Shown: positions 1-9,253 of the stretch, in pieces | How the letters are laid out: every line of letters begins with the position of its first letter | Numbering within the stretch: the stretch's first letter is position 1 | Assembly: GCF_041228105.1 (NCBI RefSeq) | Contig: NZ_CP166097.1 | Coordinates: forward strand, 1,178,001-1,242,000 | Direction: 5' to 3' | DNA: 64,000 nt | Source: Pectobacterium aroidearum | GTDB lineage: Bacteria > Pseudomonadota > Gammaproteobacteria > Enterobacterales > Enterobacteriaceae | Position numbers and translations under genes: made by a program | The notes under the pieces: model-generated | What the model was told of the DNA's origin: nothing | Seen by the model: only the letters and a program-made list of their open reading frames with translations | The model's database searches: none

Positions 1-482
1 CGTCGCCGTTGCAGGCTGAATTGGTGAAACAGCTTGAACGCGCCACTCGCATCCGCCAGACCCTGTTTAATGCGCAGGGCAGTCTGGAAGTGCATTTCGT
101 GCTGGAGCCGCTGGAACTGACAGCGAACAAGCGCCGCAGCGTACTCAATCTGGATGGACAACTGCTGGAATACAGCCACGGTCGTCGCCAGAAAACGCCG
201 CTGGTGTGGCCAAACAGTATGCGTGACGGAGCTGAGAGCAAGCTGACACTGGTGCCGGACGATCGTGAGCGTTCACCGCGCAGCCTGAGCTTTAGCGGGC
301 CGTGGGCGATGTTCCGGTTAATCAATAGCGATCAGCTGACTCAGGTGAATGAGAACACCTTTGACGTGCGTTTCTCGCTGGAGAACGGTGCGATGACGTA
401 TCGCGTGTATACCGATGCTAGCCATAACCCGTTTGCCGGTGGTCTGTTCAGCCAGTTCACGCTGCCTGACTCTCTTTATTAA
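1..482 (+). CDS. tssM: T6SS membrane-complex protein TssM (IcmF/VasK), C-terminal fragment
   Basis: The reading frame is already open at the left edge (first full codon at base 3) and ends at TAA 480-482, so about 160 C-terminal residues are visible. The product resembles the C-terminal periplasmic beta domain of TssM, the inner-membrane protein that links TssJ to the TssL/baseplate assembly. Visible features are a region near residues 85-110 with FSGPWAMFRLI, followed by a short beta-rich tail. No membrane or nucleotide-binding segment lies in the visible part, as expected for this end of the protein. The context (VasL-like, hcp, vgrG downstream) supports the call. The start lies outside the window. 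Confidence 0.8.
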   Translation, partial: SPLQAELVKQLERATRIRQTLFNAQGSLEVHFVLEPLELTANKRRSVLNLDGQLLEYSHGRRQKTPLVWPNSMRDGAESKLTLVPDDRERSPRSLSFSGPWAMFRLINSDQLTQVNENTFDVRFSLENGAMTYRVYTDASHNPFAGGLFSQFTLPDSLY

Positions 483-530
483 TTAACTCTCGGGAGCCTG
501 TTCAGGCTCCCTATTGCTGGATGATGTGAT

Positions 531-1967
531 ATGCAAGATGCACAACAGGCCCTGAAAGTCGGCCGCGATCCACGGATGCTGCCGGAGTTTGACGCACTTC
601 GGGCGGAAATTAACAAGTTGAGTCACGCGTCTCGCCCTGAAGTGGACTGGATGCTGGTGCACGATATGGCCACCACCATCTTTGAAAAGCAGGGTGTGGA
701 TCTTCAGACCGCGATCTACTTTACGCTGGCGCGTTCAAGACTGGCGGGATTGACGGGCTTCACGGAAAGCTGTGAATTTCTGGCGAACCTGATCGTCACG
801 CAGTGGGATAACTTCTGGCCGCCGGTGCATCAGGAACGGGCGCGTATCGAGATGCTGGACTGGTTTATTGCCCGCATCAGCGAAGTGGTGCGGCAGTATG
901 CCATCAGCCATGAGCATAAGCGGCTGGTTTACCGTTGCGAACGTGCGCTGCAACTCATGAGTGAAAAGCTGCACAACGCCGGCTTGAGCCGCATTCCTCG
1001 CGTCGAGAATCTGCTGCACTTCGTTGAAGGCTATACCCATTTGTTTGATGAAACCGAGATTGTCATTGTGTCGGACGATCAGGAATTGAAAAAGCAGGAT
1101 ATGCAGATTCCGCCGATGGTGTTCTTCCATTCGGATATGGAGCCCGGCGCGACGGTGCAAAGCGGAGGTTCATCAGGCTCGGGCCAGGCTCCATTGCCCG
1201 CAGGTAGCATTCTCATCGGACGGGAGAAAGGGCAAATGAAGCCGACGGTATTGAAAATTGAAGCGCATAAAAAGCAGAAACCCGCGTGGTTCTGGTTTGT
1301 CTCCGGACTGCTGACCTGTGCGTTGCCCGTGGCGGCGATGACGGGCTGGCAGTATTGGCAGGATCAGAAAGCCGATGCGCTGGCACTATTGCAGCAACCC
1401 GCGTACGCGTTGCCCGCTGCCCCCGATCATAATGACATTCGCCGGGTGAGGATTGCTCTGGGTGAACAGAAATTACAGGGCATGGAAGGTGAGTTGATCA
1501 ACCGCTATCAGGCACAGTTAGAGCAGGTGAAAAATGCGTCGCCGTTTTACCTGTACCAATACGGCAACGGCTTGAAAAACGTGATGCAGCAGCTCTATCC
1601 CGATTCGCTGGCGGTGAAGGAAATGGAACGCCAATGGCAGATTGCGCTTGAACGCCAACAGGGTGATGAACCGAAAACGCTGGGTTACGAACAGGCGCGC
1701 GCCAGAGTCAACGATACCTTGCAACAACTGCTGGAACTGGAACGACAGCGCCGCACGGTGACGATCTCCTACCTGAAATCAAAGCTCTATGACATGCAAA
1801 AAGACCTGATGTCGGATGTCCCCTTCGGGATACGGCTGCGGGAACTTGAGGCGCGTAAAATCAAGAACCAGTCGCTGACGCCAGCGGAACTGCGTGCGAT
1901 GGAAGACGAACTGCGCGCCTTCAATATTCGCTTATACCGTTTGCAGCAGGGTAATTCCGCCAGCTGA
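531..1967 (+). CDS. VasL / TssA-like type VI secretion protein
   Basis: A 478-residue protein with an ImpA-type N-terminal domain (about residues 10-120, including VGRDPRMLPEF and the WDNFWPPVH motif typical of TssA-family proteins). A linker leads to one clear membrane segment (about residues 253-277, starting AWFWFVSGLL) and then a long helical, charged C-terminal half. This layout matches VasL/TssA-like proteins, thought to help anchor or stabilise the tail sheath, and not classical TssA with its ring-forming C-terminus. It starts 48 bases after tssM and probably belongs to the same transcript. The function is assigned by family resemblance and gene order. Confidence 0.75.
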   Translation: MQDAQQALKVGRDPRMLPEFDALRAEINKLSHASRPEVDWMLVHDMATTIFEKQGVDLQTAIYFTLARSRLAGLTGFTESCEFLANLIVTQWDNFWPPVHQERARIEMLDWFIARISEVVRQYAISHEHKRLVYRCERALQLMSEKLHNAGLSRIPRVENLLHFVEGYTHLFDETEIVIVSDDQELKKQDMQIPPMVFFHSDMEPGATVQSGGSSGSGQAPLPAGSILIGREKGQMKPTVLKIEAHKKQKPAWFWFVSGLLTCALPVAAMTGWQYWQDQKADALALLQQPAYALPAAPDHNDIRRVRIALGEQKLQGMEGELINRYQAQLEQVKNASPFYLYQYGNGLKNVMQQLYPDSLAVKEMERQWQIALERQQGDEPKTLGYEQARARVNDTLQQLLELERQRRTVTISYLKSKLYDMQKDLMSDVPFGIRLRELEARKIKNQSLTPAELRAMEDELRAFNIRLYRLQQGNSAS

Positions 1968-1995
1968 TTATCGTGAAGGGAAAAGCGCTGAGCAC

Positions 1996-3351
1996 ATGAT
2001 GAAATACAAAAAATTATTGATAGTCCTCTCGGCCTGCTGGCTGGCGTCATGTCAGGCACCGGTCACGTCGCTATCTGAAACGGAATTGGCGGCGTCAGCG
2101 AACCGCGGAAACGGTGAAGCGCAATATCAGTTGGCAAAGACACTCGCCGCGCGCTCGCAGTACACCGAGGCGATGCAGTGGATGCAAAAGGCGTCTGGCC
2201 TGTCTGAACTCCCCGCTAATACAGAAATGCGCGCTGCTGCCGCGCTTCAGGTTGGCGATTGGTATCAGGCTGGGCTGGGCGCGCCAAAGAACAGCCCGGC
2301 TGCCCGCCAGTGGTGGACAACGTCCTCGCGTCTGGGAAATGGCGAAGCGGGGCATCGGTTGGGGATGGACTGTCAGGTTCAGCATCAAGGGAAGCTGGTC
2401 GCGGCCTGTCTGAGTGCGTTTGAATCCTCTGCGGCGAATGGCTATCCCCCCGCGCAGTTGATTGTTGCCCAGTGGCACGCGACACATACCGGCGGTGAGA
2501 AAGAGGCCGTATCGTGGTTGTTGAAGGCTGCTGAACTCGGCAATCGGGATGCGCAGTACCAATTGGCGCAGCGTTACGAGCAGGGCAACGGTGTGGTGAT
2601 CCGTCGCGATCTGGCCGAACGCTGGTATTTCCGGGCGGCGACGTTGGGGCAGGCACAGGCGCAGCTATGGATGGCGCGGCATGAAGACGGCGAAAATGCG
2701 CTGAACTGGTATCAAAAATCCGCGTCATCAGGTGATGCCGAAGCGCAGCTTTGGCTGGGCAAGGTATACCGCGAAGGTAAGCGCTTACCTTGGGATGAGC
2801 AAAAGGCGCGTTATTGGCTGGAGCGTGCTGCATCCGGTGGATCGGGCGAGGCAGACTATTTGCTCAGTCAAAGCCAGACAACCCATGAAAAGCGTGAACA
2901 GTATCTGGTTCAGGCCTCCTCTGCGGGCTACATCCGGGCGCAGCGCGAACTGGGTGAACGCTTGTTTAAAGCGAACGAATTTGCGCGTGCGCGTGAAGAA
3001 TATGCTAAAGCTGCATCGGCAGGAGATACCGACTCCCGTCTGGCTTACGGTGAGATGCTGCGGCTGGGACAGGGCGGCAAAGAGGATTATGTTGAGGCGA
3101 TGAAGCAGTACCGTCTGGCGGCAAATGACGGTAACCGCATGGCGCAGTATCGGATGGGTATGATGCGTCAGGACGGGCTGGGAGCCTCGCGCAATCGTAT
3201 TCATGCCTACGCCTGGTATGCGATGGCAGCGACGGAGGGGATGCCTGAGGCCATTCATGCGCGTAACGATCTGGAGGCGACAATGCAGCCGGATGAAATC
3301 AAAGCCGGACAGCGGTTGGCGATGCACTGGTCATCGGGGAAAATAGAGTAA
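1996..3351 (+). CDS. Sel1-repeat lipoprotein at the end of the T6SS operon
   Basis: A 451-residue protein with a lipoprotein signal peptide (lipobox L16-A17-S18-C19), followed by repeated helical Sel1/TPR-like units recognisable by A-x-x-G-x-x-x-A-Q-Y/L patterns (GEAQYQLAK, GNRDAQYQLAQRYEQG, GDAEAQLWLGKVYREG, GNRMAQYRMGMMRQDG). The frame opens further upstream, but the ATG pair at 1996/1999 is chosen because it begins directly with the lysine-rich signal peptide. Sel1 lipoproteins often sit in T6SS clusters as accessory or scaffold proteins. Its specific role is unknown. A strong terminator follows at 3417, so this is the last gene of the tssM-side transcript. Confidence 0.75.
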   Translation: MMKYKKLLIVLSACWLASCQAPVTSLSETELAASANRGNGEAQYQLAKTLAARSQYTEAMQWMQKASGLSELPANTEMRAAAALQVGDWYQAGLGAPKNSPAARQWWTTSSRLGNGEAGHRLGMDCQVQHQGKLVAACLSAFESSAANGYPPAQLIVAQWHATHTGGEKEAVSWLLKAAELGNRDAQYQLAQRYEQGNGVVIRRDLAERWYFRAATLGQAQAQLWMARHEDGENALNWYQKSASSGDAEAQLWLGKVYREGKRLPWDEQKARYWLERAASGGSGEADYLLSQSQTTHEKREQYLVQASSAGYIRAQRELGERLFKANEFARAREEYAKAASAGDTDSRLAYGEMLRLGQGGKEDYVEAMKQYRLAANDGNRMAQYRMGMMRQDGLGASRNRIHAYAWYAMAATEGMPEAIHARNDLEATMQPDEIKAGQRLAMHWSSGKIE

Positions 3352-3416
3352 TCCGTAGCGGTAGATCGTTGTTATCTGGTCGGATAATCGTGGCATAAAT
3401 AGTGGTAATAAACAGA

Positions 3417-3448
3417 CGGGTGTTGCGTGATAGCAACACCCGTTTTTT
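3417..3448 (+). terminator. Rho-independent terminator after the Sel1 gene
   Basis: A perfect 10-bp stem (3417-3426 with 3433-3442) with a 6-base loop is followed by six T (3443-3448). It separates the upstream T6SS operon from hcp. Confidence 0.9.
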
Positions 3449-3647
3449 GTTTGTATGACTATTTTTATCGTTGGATACGCTGGCTTTGCCATTCCGGTTT
3501 ATCATAAAAAAGTAAGTGACTGCTTACTCTTATTGTTATGAACATGCGCTATTTATCGCCAAATATAGTTTTTTGCTATTAATAAGCATGATTTCTATCG
3601 GTCATTCATTTCGTTAATTCATCACTAACGTAAACATTCAGAATAAC

Positions 3648-3745
3648 TGCGCATTCTGCGCAACTTCTTGCTCACTTTCTGGTGTAAATCACTTTTTGCG
3701 CAATGTCTGCAAACGATTCGCGAGGTCTGCGCAATTTCTTGCTCA
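3648..3745. promoter_or_regulatory. Cluster of TGCGCA repeats upstream of hcp (putative activator sites)
   Basis: The palindrome TGCGCA occurs at 3648-3653, 3657-3662, 3697-3702 and 3728-3733. Two copies are part of a longer near-repeat of TCTGCGCAAcTTCTTGCTCA (3655-3674 and 3726-3745, one mismatch). They lie about 60-160 bases upstream of a sigma-54 promoter, which is where enhancer-binding activators bind. A VasH-type T6SS activator is the obvious candidate, but its gene is not in this window. The rest of 3449-3888 is AT-rich with no gene seen. Confidence 0.55.
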
Positions 3746-3805
3746 AGTTTTACTTAGGTGAAATTTTTGTTAGGTAAATTTCTTTATAAAACATAAAGAT
3801 AAATC

Positions 3806-3822
3806 TTGGCATATGTATTGCT
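3806..3822 (+). promoter_or_regulatory. Sigma-54 (RpoN) promoter of hcp
   Basis: TTGGCATATGTATTGCT matches the -24/-12 consensus. GG lies at 3808-3809 and GC at 3820-3821, exactly 12 bases apart as RpoN requires. Transcription would start near 3833, leaving a leader of about 55 bases before the hcp ATG. Sigma-54 control of T6SS clusters is established in several gammaproteobacteria. Here it is inferred from sequence. Confidence 0.8.
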
Positions 3823-3888
3823 ATACAGACGGTGAAGTTACTCATTCCGTTTAACTAGTAATCCCGTTCAACAACAAGGAGCAAGACT

Positions 3889-4407
3889 ATGCCAACTCCA
3901 TGCTATATCAGCATCGAAGGTAAAACGCAGGGCAACATCACCGCGGGTGCTTTCACGTCTGATTCTGTCGGCAACATCTATGTGGAAGGCCACGAAGACG
4001 AAATGCTGGTACAGGAATTCAAACACATCGTCACCGTACCAACCGACCCGCAGTCTGGTCAGCCATCCGGCCAGCGCGTACACAAGCCGTTCAAATTCAC
4101 CGTTGCGCTGAACAAAGCGGTTCCGCTGATGTACAACGCCCTGGCGTCCGGTGAAATGCTGCCGACCGTCACCCTGAAATGGTATCGCACGTCAGTTGAA
4201 GGTAAGCAGGAGCACTTCTTCTCTACCGTGCTGACCGATTCCACCATCGTTGACATCGACTGCAAAATGCCACACTGCCAGGACCCGTCAAAACTGGACT
4301 ACACCCAGTTAATCGAAGTGTCGCTGGCCTATCGCAAAATTGACTGGGAGCACACGGTTGCCGGTACTTCTGGTTCCGATGACTGGCGTGCGCCGGTCGA
4401 AGCGTAA
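3889..4407 (+). CDS. hcp: Hcp, T6SS tail-tube protein
   Basis: A 172-residue Hcp-family protein of normal length. It begins with the characteristic MPTPCYISIEGKTQG and contains the conserved stretches VEGHEDEML and HKPFKFTVALNKAVP. Hcp forms stacked hexameric rings that make the inner tube fired into target cells, and it is also an effector carrier. The start is ATG 3889 with a strong ribosome site AAGGAG at 3876-3881. It has its own sigma-54 promoter and is followed by a hairpin at 4421, so it can be made in excess over vgrG. Confidence 0.95.
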   Translation: MPTPCYISIEGKTQGNITAGAFTSDSVGNIYVEGHEDEMLVQEFKHIVTVPTDPQSGQPSGQRVHKPFKFTVALNKAVPLMYNALASGEMLPTVTLKWYRTSVEGKQEHFFSTVLTDSTIVDIDCKMPHCQDPSKLDYTQLIEVSLAYRKIDWEHTVAGTSGSDDWRAPVEA

Positions 4408-4420
4408 TCCTTCTATCTCT

Positions 4421-4453
4421 AACCCGGGCTTGCCCGGGTTTTCTGTGTTTTTC
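4421..4453 (+). terminator. Hairpin terminator after hcp
   Basis: Stem AACCCGGG (4421-4428) pairs with CCCGGGTT (4433-4440) around a CTTG loop and is followed by an interrupted T-rich tail. It may be leaky, letting some transcription reach vgrG. Confidence 0.7.
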
Positions 4454-4636
4454 TTTGGCGCGGCGTTTCATCAACGTCATGTTTTATCAACATGATGTTT
4501 TTATCAGCGTGACTTGCGGTGTGAGCAGACTCAGACCCCAACTCAGGTTTTTATTTTCATCAGGATAGCGACATGCCGCTTCGGGGGAACCCGAGGCGTG
4601 CGGTAGCCATGGCAACGGCGAAGAAGGAGAAAGCAG

Positions 4637-6673
4637 GTGGCAAACAGTACAGGATTACAGTTCACCGTTAAGGTCGGTGCCCTGGCGGCAGGCACTTTTG
4701 CAGTAGTGGATTTCAGGCTGGATGAAGGATTGAACCGGCCTTTCAGCCTGTCGCTGAGTCTGGCGAGCGCACTGCCGGATGTCGATTTCGGCGCGGTGCT
4801 GGACCAGCCGTGCGAGCTGATGATTTGGTATGAAGGCGAGCTGAAGCGCCGGGTCAGCGGGATTGTCAGTGGCTTCACGCAGGGCGACACCGGTTTTCGG
4901 CGCACGCGCTATCAGATAGAAGTTCGTCCGGCGCTGTGGCGACTGGGGTTGCGCACCAACGCCCGTATTTTTCAGGCACAAAAGCCGGAAGCCATTATCA
5001 GCATGCTGCTGGAAGAGGCTGGCATCACCGACTACGCCTTTGCGCTGCGTAACGAGCATGTGGTGCGGGAATATTGCGTACAGTACCGGGAAAGCGATTT
5101 GGCGTTTGTCACCCGTCTGGCCGCGGAGGAAGGCATGTACTTCTTCCACGAATATGAAGAGGGTAAACACCGGGTGGTGTTTGCTGACGACGCCGGGGCG
5201 CTGACCAAAGGCCCTGAGCTGTTCTTCAATCTGGCGACACAAGGACTGAGCGAGGGTGAATACATTCGGCGCTTCCACTACGCAGAGCGGGTGAGCACGG
5301 CTGAAGTCGAGCTGAAAGACTATAGCTTCAAGACGCCGGCTTACGGGCTGTCGCACAAGAAGATGAGCGGTGAGCTGGAACACCAGCGTGAAAGTTACCA
5401 ACATTACGACTATCCGGGACGCTATAAACAAGACCCGAGCGGCAAGGCGTTCAGCGGCTACCGGCTGGATGCGTTGCGGTCTGGAGCCGTGACGAGCGAA
5501 GGGGAATCCAACTGCGCGGGGCTGATGCCGGGTAGTACGTTTACCCTGACGGAGCACCCGAATACGACGCTGAATGCGGTCTGGCAGACGGTGAGCGTGA
5601 CGCACGTCGGGCAACAGCCGCAGGCGCTGGAAGAGGAAAGCGGTGGCGAACCAACCACCATGAGTAACAGTTTTGCGGTGGTGAAAGGCACAACAACGTG
5701 GCGCGCCGCGATGCCGTATAAACCGATGGTGGACGGCCCGCAAATCGCCACTGTTGTCGGTCCGACCGGGGAAGAAATCTACTGTGACCCGTATGGTCGG
5801 GTGAAACTGCAATTCCCGTGGGACAGATACGGCGCGAGCAATGACCAGAGCTCCTGCTGGGTACGTGTGAGTCAGGGCTGGGCGGGCGGTCAGTACGGCA
5901 TGATTGCTATCCCCCGTATCGGTCATGAAGTGATCGTCAGCTTCCTTGAAGGCGATCCGGATCAGCCGATTATCACCGGGCGTACCTTCCACGCGACCAA
6001 TCCGACGCCGTACGTTTTGCCGGCACATAAAACGCGCACGACGCTACGTACTGATACCCATAAAGGCAGTGGCTTCAACGAGTTGCGCTTTGAGGATGAG
6101 GCGACGCGTGAACAAATTTACTATCACGCTCAGAAAGATATGGATGGTGTCATCAATAACATCCATCGGCAGAGTGTCGGGCGCGATCAGCACCTCAGCG
6201 TGGATCAGGATCAGTTCCAACGGGTTACTCGTCACCGTCACCGAACGATAGGCAAGGACGATTTTGAAAATATCGGTCAGGACCATCATCAGGAAATTGG
6301 TCGGAGCTTTATTCAGAAGATTGGTGCGTCGTTCAAACGTTTCATCGGCGGGGGAGAGATTACCCGTATCGAAGGGAGCCGTCAGACCACGATGTCCGGT
6401 TCTGAAGAGACGCTGATCGGCGCACACCAGCGTGTTCTGGTGAATACGGACAGCTACCTGAAAGCCGCCGATATCGTACTGGAAGCAGGGCAAGCGTTGA
6501 CCATCAAGGCGCCGGGCGGTTTTATCAAGATTGATAGCGCGGGCGTGACGATTTCCGGGACGATTGTAAAAATCAACGACGGCGGTGCGGCTGGCGTAGG
6601 GACAGCACCGGTATCGATTACGCCAGAAGATCCGACGAAGCCCACGCTGCCGGATGCACCAGACAGACGTTAA
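4637..6673 (+). CDS. vgrG: VgrG (TssI), T6SS spike protein
   Basis: A 678-residue trimeric spike protein. Residues about 1-370 correspond to the gp27-like base with the usual [19 protein letters not shown] motif. An OB-fold follows at about 370-460 ([45 protein letters not shown]), and then a gp5-like beta-helical needle with repeated short strands to the end. There is no catalytic extension, so it carries cargo non-covalently through PAAR proteins and adaptors. The start is GTG 4637 with AAGGAGA at 4624-4630. The last 116 bases are duplicated at 9641-9756. Confidence 0.95.
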   Translation: MANSTGLQFTVKVGALAAGTFAVVDFRLDEGLNRPFSLSLSLASALPDVDFGAVLDQPCELMIWYEGELKRRVSGIVSGFTQGDTGFRRTRYQIEVRPALWRLGLRTNARIFQAQKPEAIISMLLEEAGITDYAFALRNEHVVREYCVQYRESDLAFVTRLAAEEGMYFFHEYEEGKHRVVFADDAGALTKGPELFFNLATQGLSEGEYIRRFHYAERVSTAEVELKDYSFKTPAYGLSHKKMSGELEHQRESYQHYDYPGRYKQDPSGKAFSGYRLDALRSGAVTSEGESNCAGLMPGSTFTLTEHPNTTLNAVWQTVSVTHVGQQPQALEEESGGEPTTMSNSFAVVKGTTTWRAAMPYKPMVDGPQIATVVGPTGEEIYCDPYGRVKLQFPWDRYGASNDQSSCWVRVSQGWAGGQYGMIAIPRIGHEVIVSFLEGDPDQPIITGRTFHATNPTPYVLPAHKTRTTLRTDTHKGSGFNELRFEDEATREQIYYHAQKDMDGVINNIHRQSVGRDQHLSVDQDQFQRVTRHRHRTIGKDDFENIGQDHHQEIGRSFIQKIGASFKRFIGGGEITRIEGSRQTTMSGSEETLIGAHQRVLVNTDSYLKAADIVLEAGQALTIKAPGGFIKIDSAGVTISGTIVKINDGGAAGVGTAPVSITPEDPTKPTLPDAPDRR

Positions 6674-6682
6674 GGAGGAACT

Positions 6683-7111
6683 ATGCCAGGAGCTGCACGT
6701 TTAGGGGACAGCTGCGCGGGTCACGGCTGTTTCCCTGCCACCCCGATTATTGAAGGCAGTGGTGATGTCATCATTAATGGCAAACCGGCGGCCCGCAAAA
6801 GCGATGCGGTCTTACTTCACGCCTGCCCCTGCCCGAATATGCCTCACGGCGTACATAATCGTGCGATATCGGCAGGATCCGGTACGGTCATTATCAATGG
6901 CAAGCTGGCGGCGCGTATCGGCGATGCGATCGGCTGCGGTGGCTCGGTTGCCGCTGGCAGTGGGAACGTCATTATTGGTGACTCGCCTTGGAAATCGCCT
7001 GTTCATGAATGCGCAAGACAAGCAGCCATGACTCGTGCGCCTATTCTCGCGCTCGATCCGGCACTAGAATCAGAAGAATCTTTTGAAATCATCGCGATGC
7101 TTTCTCGGTAA
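6683..7111 (+). CDS. PAAR-domain spike-tip protein
   Basis: A 142-residue protein with two PAAR-like halves (residues about 1-100): repeated GSGDVIINGKPAAR / GSGTVIINGKLAAR units and the Cys/His-rich HACPCPNMPHGVHN segment expected to hold the tip zinc. A short variable tail (about residues 105-142) follows with no recognised domain. The gene starts 9 bases after vgrG, with AAGGAGGAA overlapping the vgrG stop. Its first 300 bases are nearly identical to the start of the PAAR-lipase gene at 9766. It probably caps VgrG and may recruit the effector encoded just downstream. Confidence 0.9.
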   Translation: MPGAARLGDSCAGHGCFPATPIIEGSGDVIINGKPAARKSDAVLLHACPCPNMPHGVHNRAISAGSGTVIINGKLAARIGDAIGCGGSVAAGSGNVIIGDSPWKSPVHECARQAAMTRAPILALDPALESEESFEIIAMLSR

Positions 7112-7156
7112 GTTTACGTTGATGGGTTTGCTTATAACGATGGCAAAGGAAAGGCG

Positions 7157-9253
7157 ATGAATTATCGTTACCCAATTAGAAAATCGGATGGTAAAGATTT
7201 CTCCCACCTAAATGATATATACGAATTACTAAATAAAGAGAAGCATGGCCAGTGGTTGGCTGGTAACAATGGGATGTGGCATGGAGGAATTCATATTAGC
7301 CACACTTCAGTACCATGGTCCGTGATAGCACCTGATAACTATGATAAATCCATTCCGTTGCAATCTATGGCAGGGGGAGAAGTCGTCGCATGGAAGGTAA
7401 ATCAAGATTATCATCGTGAGAAACTAGGTGGGGTACAATTACAATATTCCAGCTCTTTTCTACTTACACGTACCGTGCACAAACCAAGTGCAGATTCAGC
7501 AACATGGCTGACTTTTTACACGCTTTACATGCATCTTGCTCCGCTATCGAGTTACCCCAAAAGGAAAATGTATCAAGTTACAGTTAAGGGAAACGGGCTA
7601 CTAATGAGACAATATCACGGTGGAGAGATTTTCGAACAACCAGCTCCTGCAACAATACATGGTAGTTTTTTAAAAACAGGTGATAAGGTATTGATTGAGC
7701 GAGAAGAAACCTTTTTACTACGTGATAATAAAGAGATTTTTGGGCTGGCTAAGAAGATAAAAAATGGTATTCCACAGGGGCAAAAATTTTGGACTTCCGT
7801 TCGCCCGACATTTGTTGAACCGATTGGTGAACGATATGGTGAATTGCCAGCATGGATGTTAAAGGCCGTTGAACAGAAAGTTTACGATCGTGTAGTCGTG
7901 CTTCCTCAACCTTTTGAAATTAGAGCTGGAGATGCAGTCGGTTTTCTTGCCCGTGAAGATACTTTAGAAAAGAAAGGAAACATACAAACAGACTGGTTCA
8001 CACATATTGAAGTTATTAGTAAAGATAAAAATATACCCAGTTTCCTTAATAACCCTGGAAAGTTAAAAAGTGGTAAGCAATATATTCGAATCAATAAGAA
8101 TCAACCTCTTTACCAGAGTGAAGGACATGGGGAGAAGAGTACATTCAGCCCGTTGAATATCATGACGAAAGCGGATGCAGGAAAGATTGTATTGCGTGAA
8201 GGAGATAGTTCAGGTAAGTGGTTTAAAATACGATCGCATACATGGATTCGCCAGGATGGGGTAAAAGAGCTCACCCAGCATGATCTAGCAGAGCTGAATT
8301 TTATGGCATTGGAGCAAGTGTCAAAGAAAGACTTCCTGAATAGTATGGGGGAGGCGTGGATAGGTAAGGCGTTTCGGTGGTTTAGTGGGGAGGTTCTGCC
8401 GGAGCGAGGATTAGAATATAAAGGAATTAACGACTACTACTCGAAAATGGCTGACATGCTTGACATCAATCGTGATGGTAAGATATCTGCGATTGAAATG
8501 GTGATGATCCGTCAATCTATACTGAAGGGATTACAACATCGGAATAATGATGTGGGGGAGTTGCTGCGTCATTTGATTGTGAAGCATGAAAGCGAGTGGT
8601 TTGGTGGAAGTGGACATCTGCGTTGGAGAACGTTGTTGGAGAGTTTGTCATCTGACAATCAAGAATATATCAAAAAATGGTTGGATGGGCATGAATGGAT
8701 GAGTCATATTCCTGCTTTCAGCAAAGATGAACCCATATGGCACTTTCATCCTGTAGCGTTTTTATATGCAATATCCCTCAATGACATTAAGAGGGGTAAG
8801 GTAACTGGTAAAGAGTTTGTTGAGTTTGTTTTCAATGAGGCTAAGAAGAATGAGGCTGTTTCAAATGTCCCAGCCGCAATAACAACAGCTCAGGCTATCC
8901 TTGAGACTGGTTATGGTCGCTCTGTTCCTATTGATATCTATAGTGGTGAATACAGCCATAACCTTTTTGGCATAAAAGCACATGGAAATCCTAACTTTGT
9001 TTGGGTTAATACACACGAAGTTATAGATGGTGTTAGAATAAAAATTGTTGATAAGTTTATGAAATATGATTCGTATGAATCAAGCATATCTGGGAGAAGT
9101 GATTTCTTTATTAAAAACAAAAGATATCATTTCTTGTTTAATTATACCGACCCATGTGAATGGGCTTTGGGACTACAGCATGCAGGGTATGCGACCGATC
9201 CGGATTATGCTAATAAGTTAATAAATATAATGAAGAGAGAGAAGCTTATATGA
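7157..9253 (+). CDS. Putative T6SS peptidoglycan-hydrolase effector (M23-like N-terminus, EF-hand, glucosaminidase C-terminus)
   Basis: A 698-residue protein. The C-terminal part (about residues 560-698) is a FlgJ-like GH73 glucosaminidase with AQAILETGYGRS, in which Glu583 fits the catalytic acid, and a YATDPDYANKL ending typical of this family. Residues 436-447 form a canonical EF-hand loop (DINRDGKISAIE). The first 290 residues resemble an M23/LytM peptidase: H42-x-x-x-H46 replaces the usual HxxxD, with YMHL (His126) and FTHIEV (His283) as further candidate zinc ligands, so activity there is uncertain. Its AT-richness differs from vgrG. It follows a PAAR gene and overlaps its immunity gene by ATGA, which together suggest a secreted cell-wall toxin. 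Confidence 0.7.
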   Translation: MNYRYPIRKSDGKDFSHLNDIYELLNKEKHGQWLAGNNGMWHGGIHISHTSVPWSVIAPDNYDKSIPLQSMAGGEVVAWKVNQDYHREKLGGVQLQYSSSFLLTRTVHKPSADSATWLTFYTLYMHLAPLSSYPKRKMYQVTVKGNGLLMRQYHGGEIFEQPAPATIHGSFLKTGDKVLIEREETFLLRDNKEIFGLAKKIKNGIPQGQKFWTSVRPTFVEPIGERYGELPAWMLKAVEQKVYDRVVVLPQPFEIRAGDAVGFLAREDTLEKKGNIQTDWFTHIEVISKDKNIPSFLNNPGKLKSGKQYIRINKNQPLYQSEGHGEKSTFSPLNIMTKADAGKIVLREGDSSGKWFKIRSHTWIRQDGVKELTQHDLAELNFMALEQVSKKDFLNSMGEAWIGKAFRWFSGEVLPERGLEYKGINDYYSKMADMLDINRDGKISAIEMVMIRQSILKGLQHRNNDVGELLRHLIVKHESEWFGGSGHLRWRTLLESLSSDNQEYIKKWLDGHEWMSHIPAFSKDEPIWHFHPVAFLYAISLNDIKRGKVTGKEFVEFVFNEAKKNEAVSNVPAAITTAQAILETGYGRSVPIDIYSGEYSHNLFGIKAHGNPNFVWVNTHEVIDGVRIKIVDKFMKYDSYESSISGRSDFFIKNKRYHFLFNYTDPCEWALGLQHAGYATDPDYANKLINIMKREKLI

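Noticed and set aside
4655..6028. A 457-codon open frame on the minus strand opposite vgrG
   Set aside because: It lies entirely within vgrG in a shadow frame, has no recognisable domain or ribosome site, and its composition (Arg/His/Gln-rich) is typical of antisense translation of a GC-rich gene.
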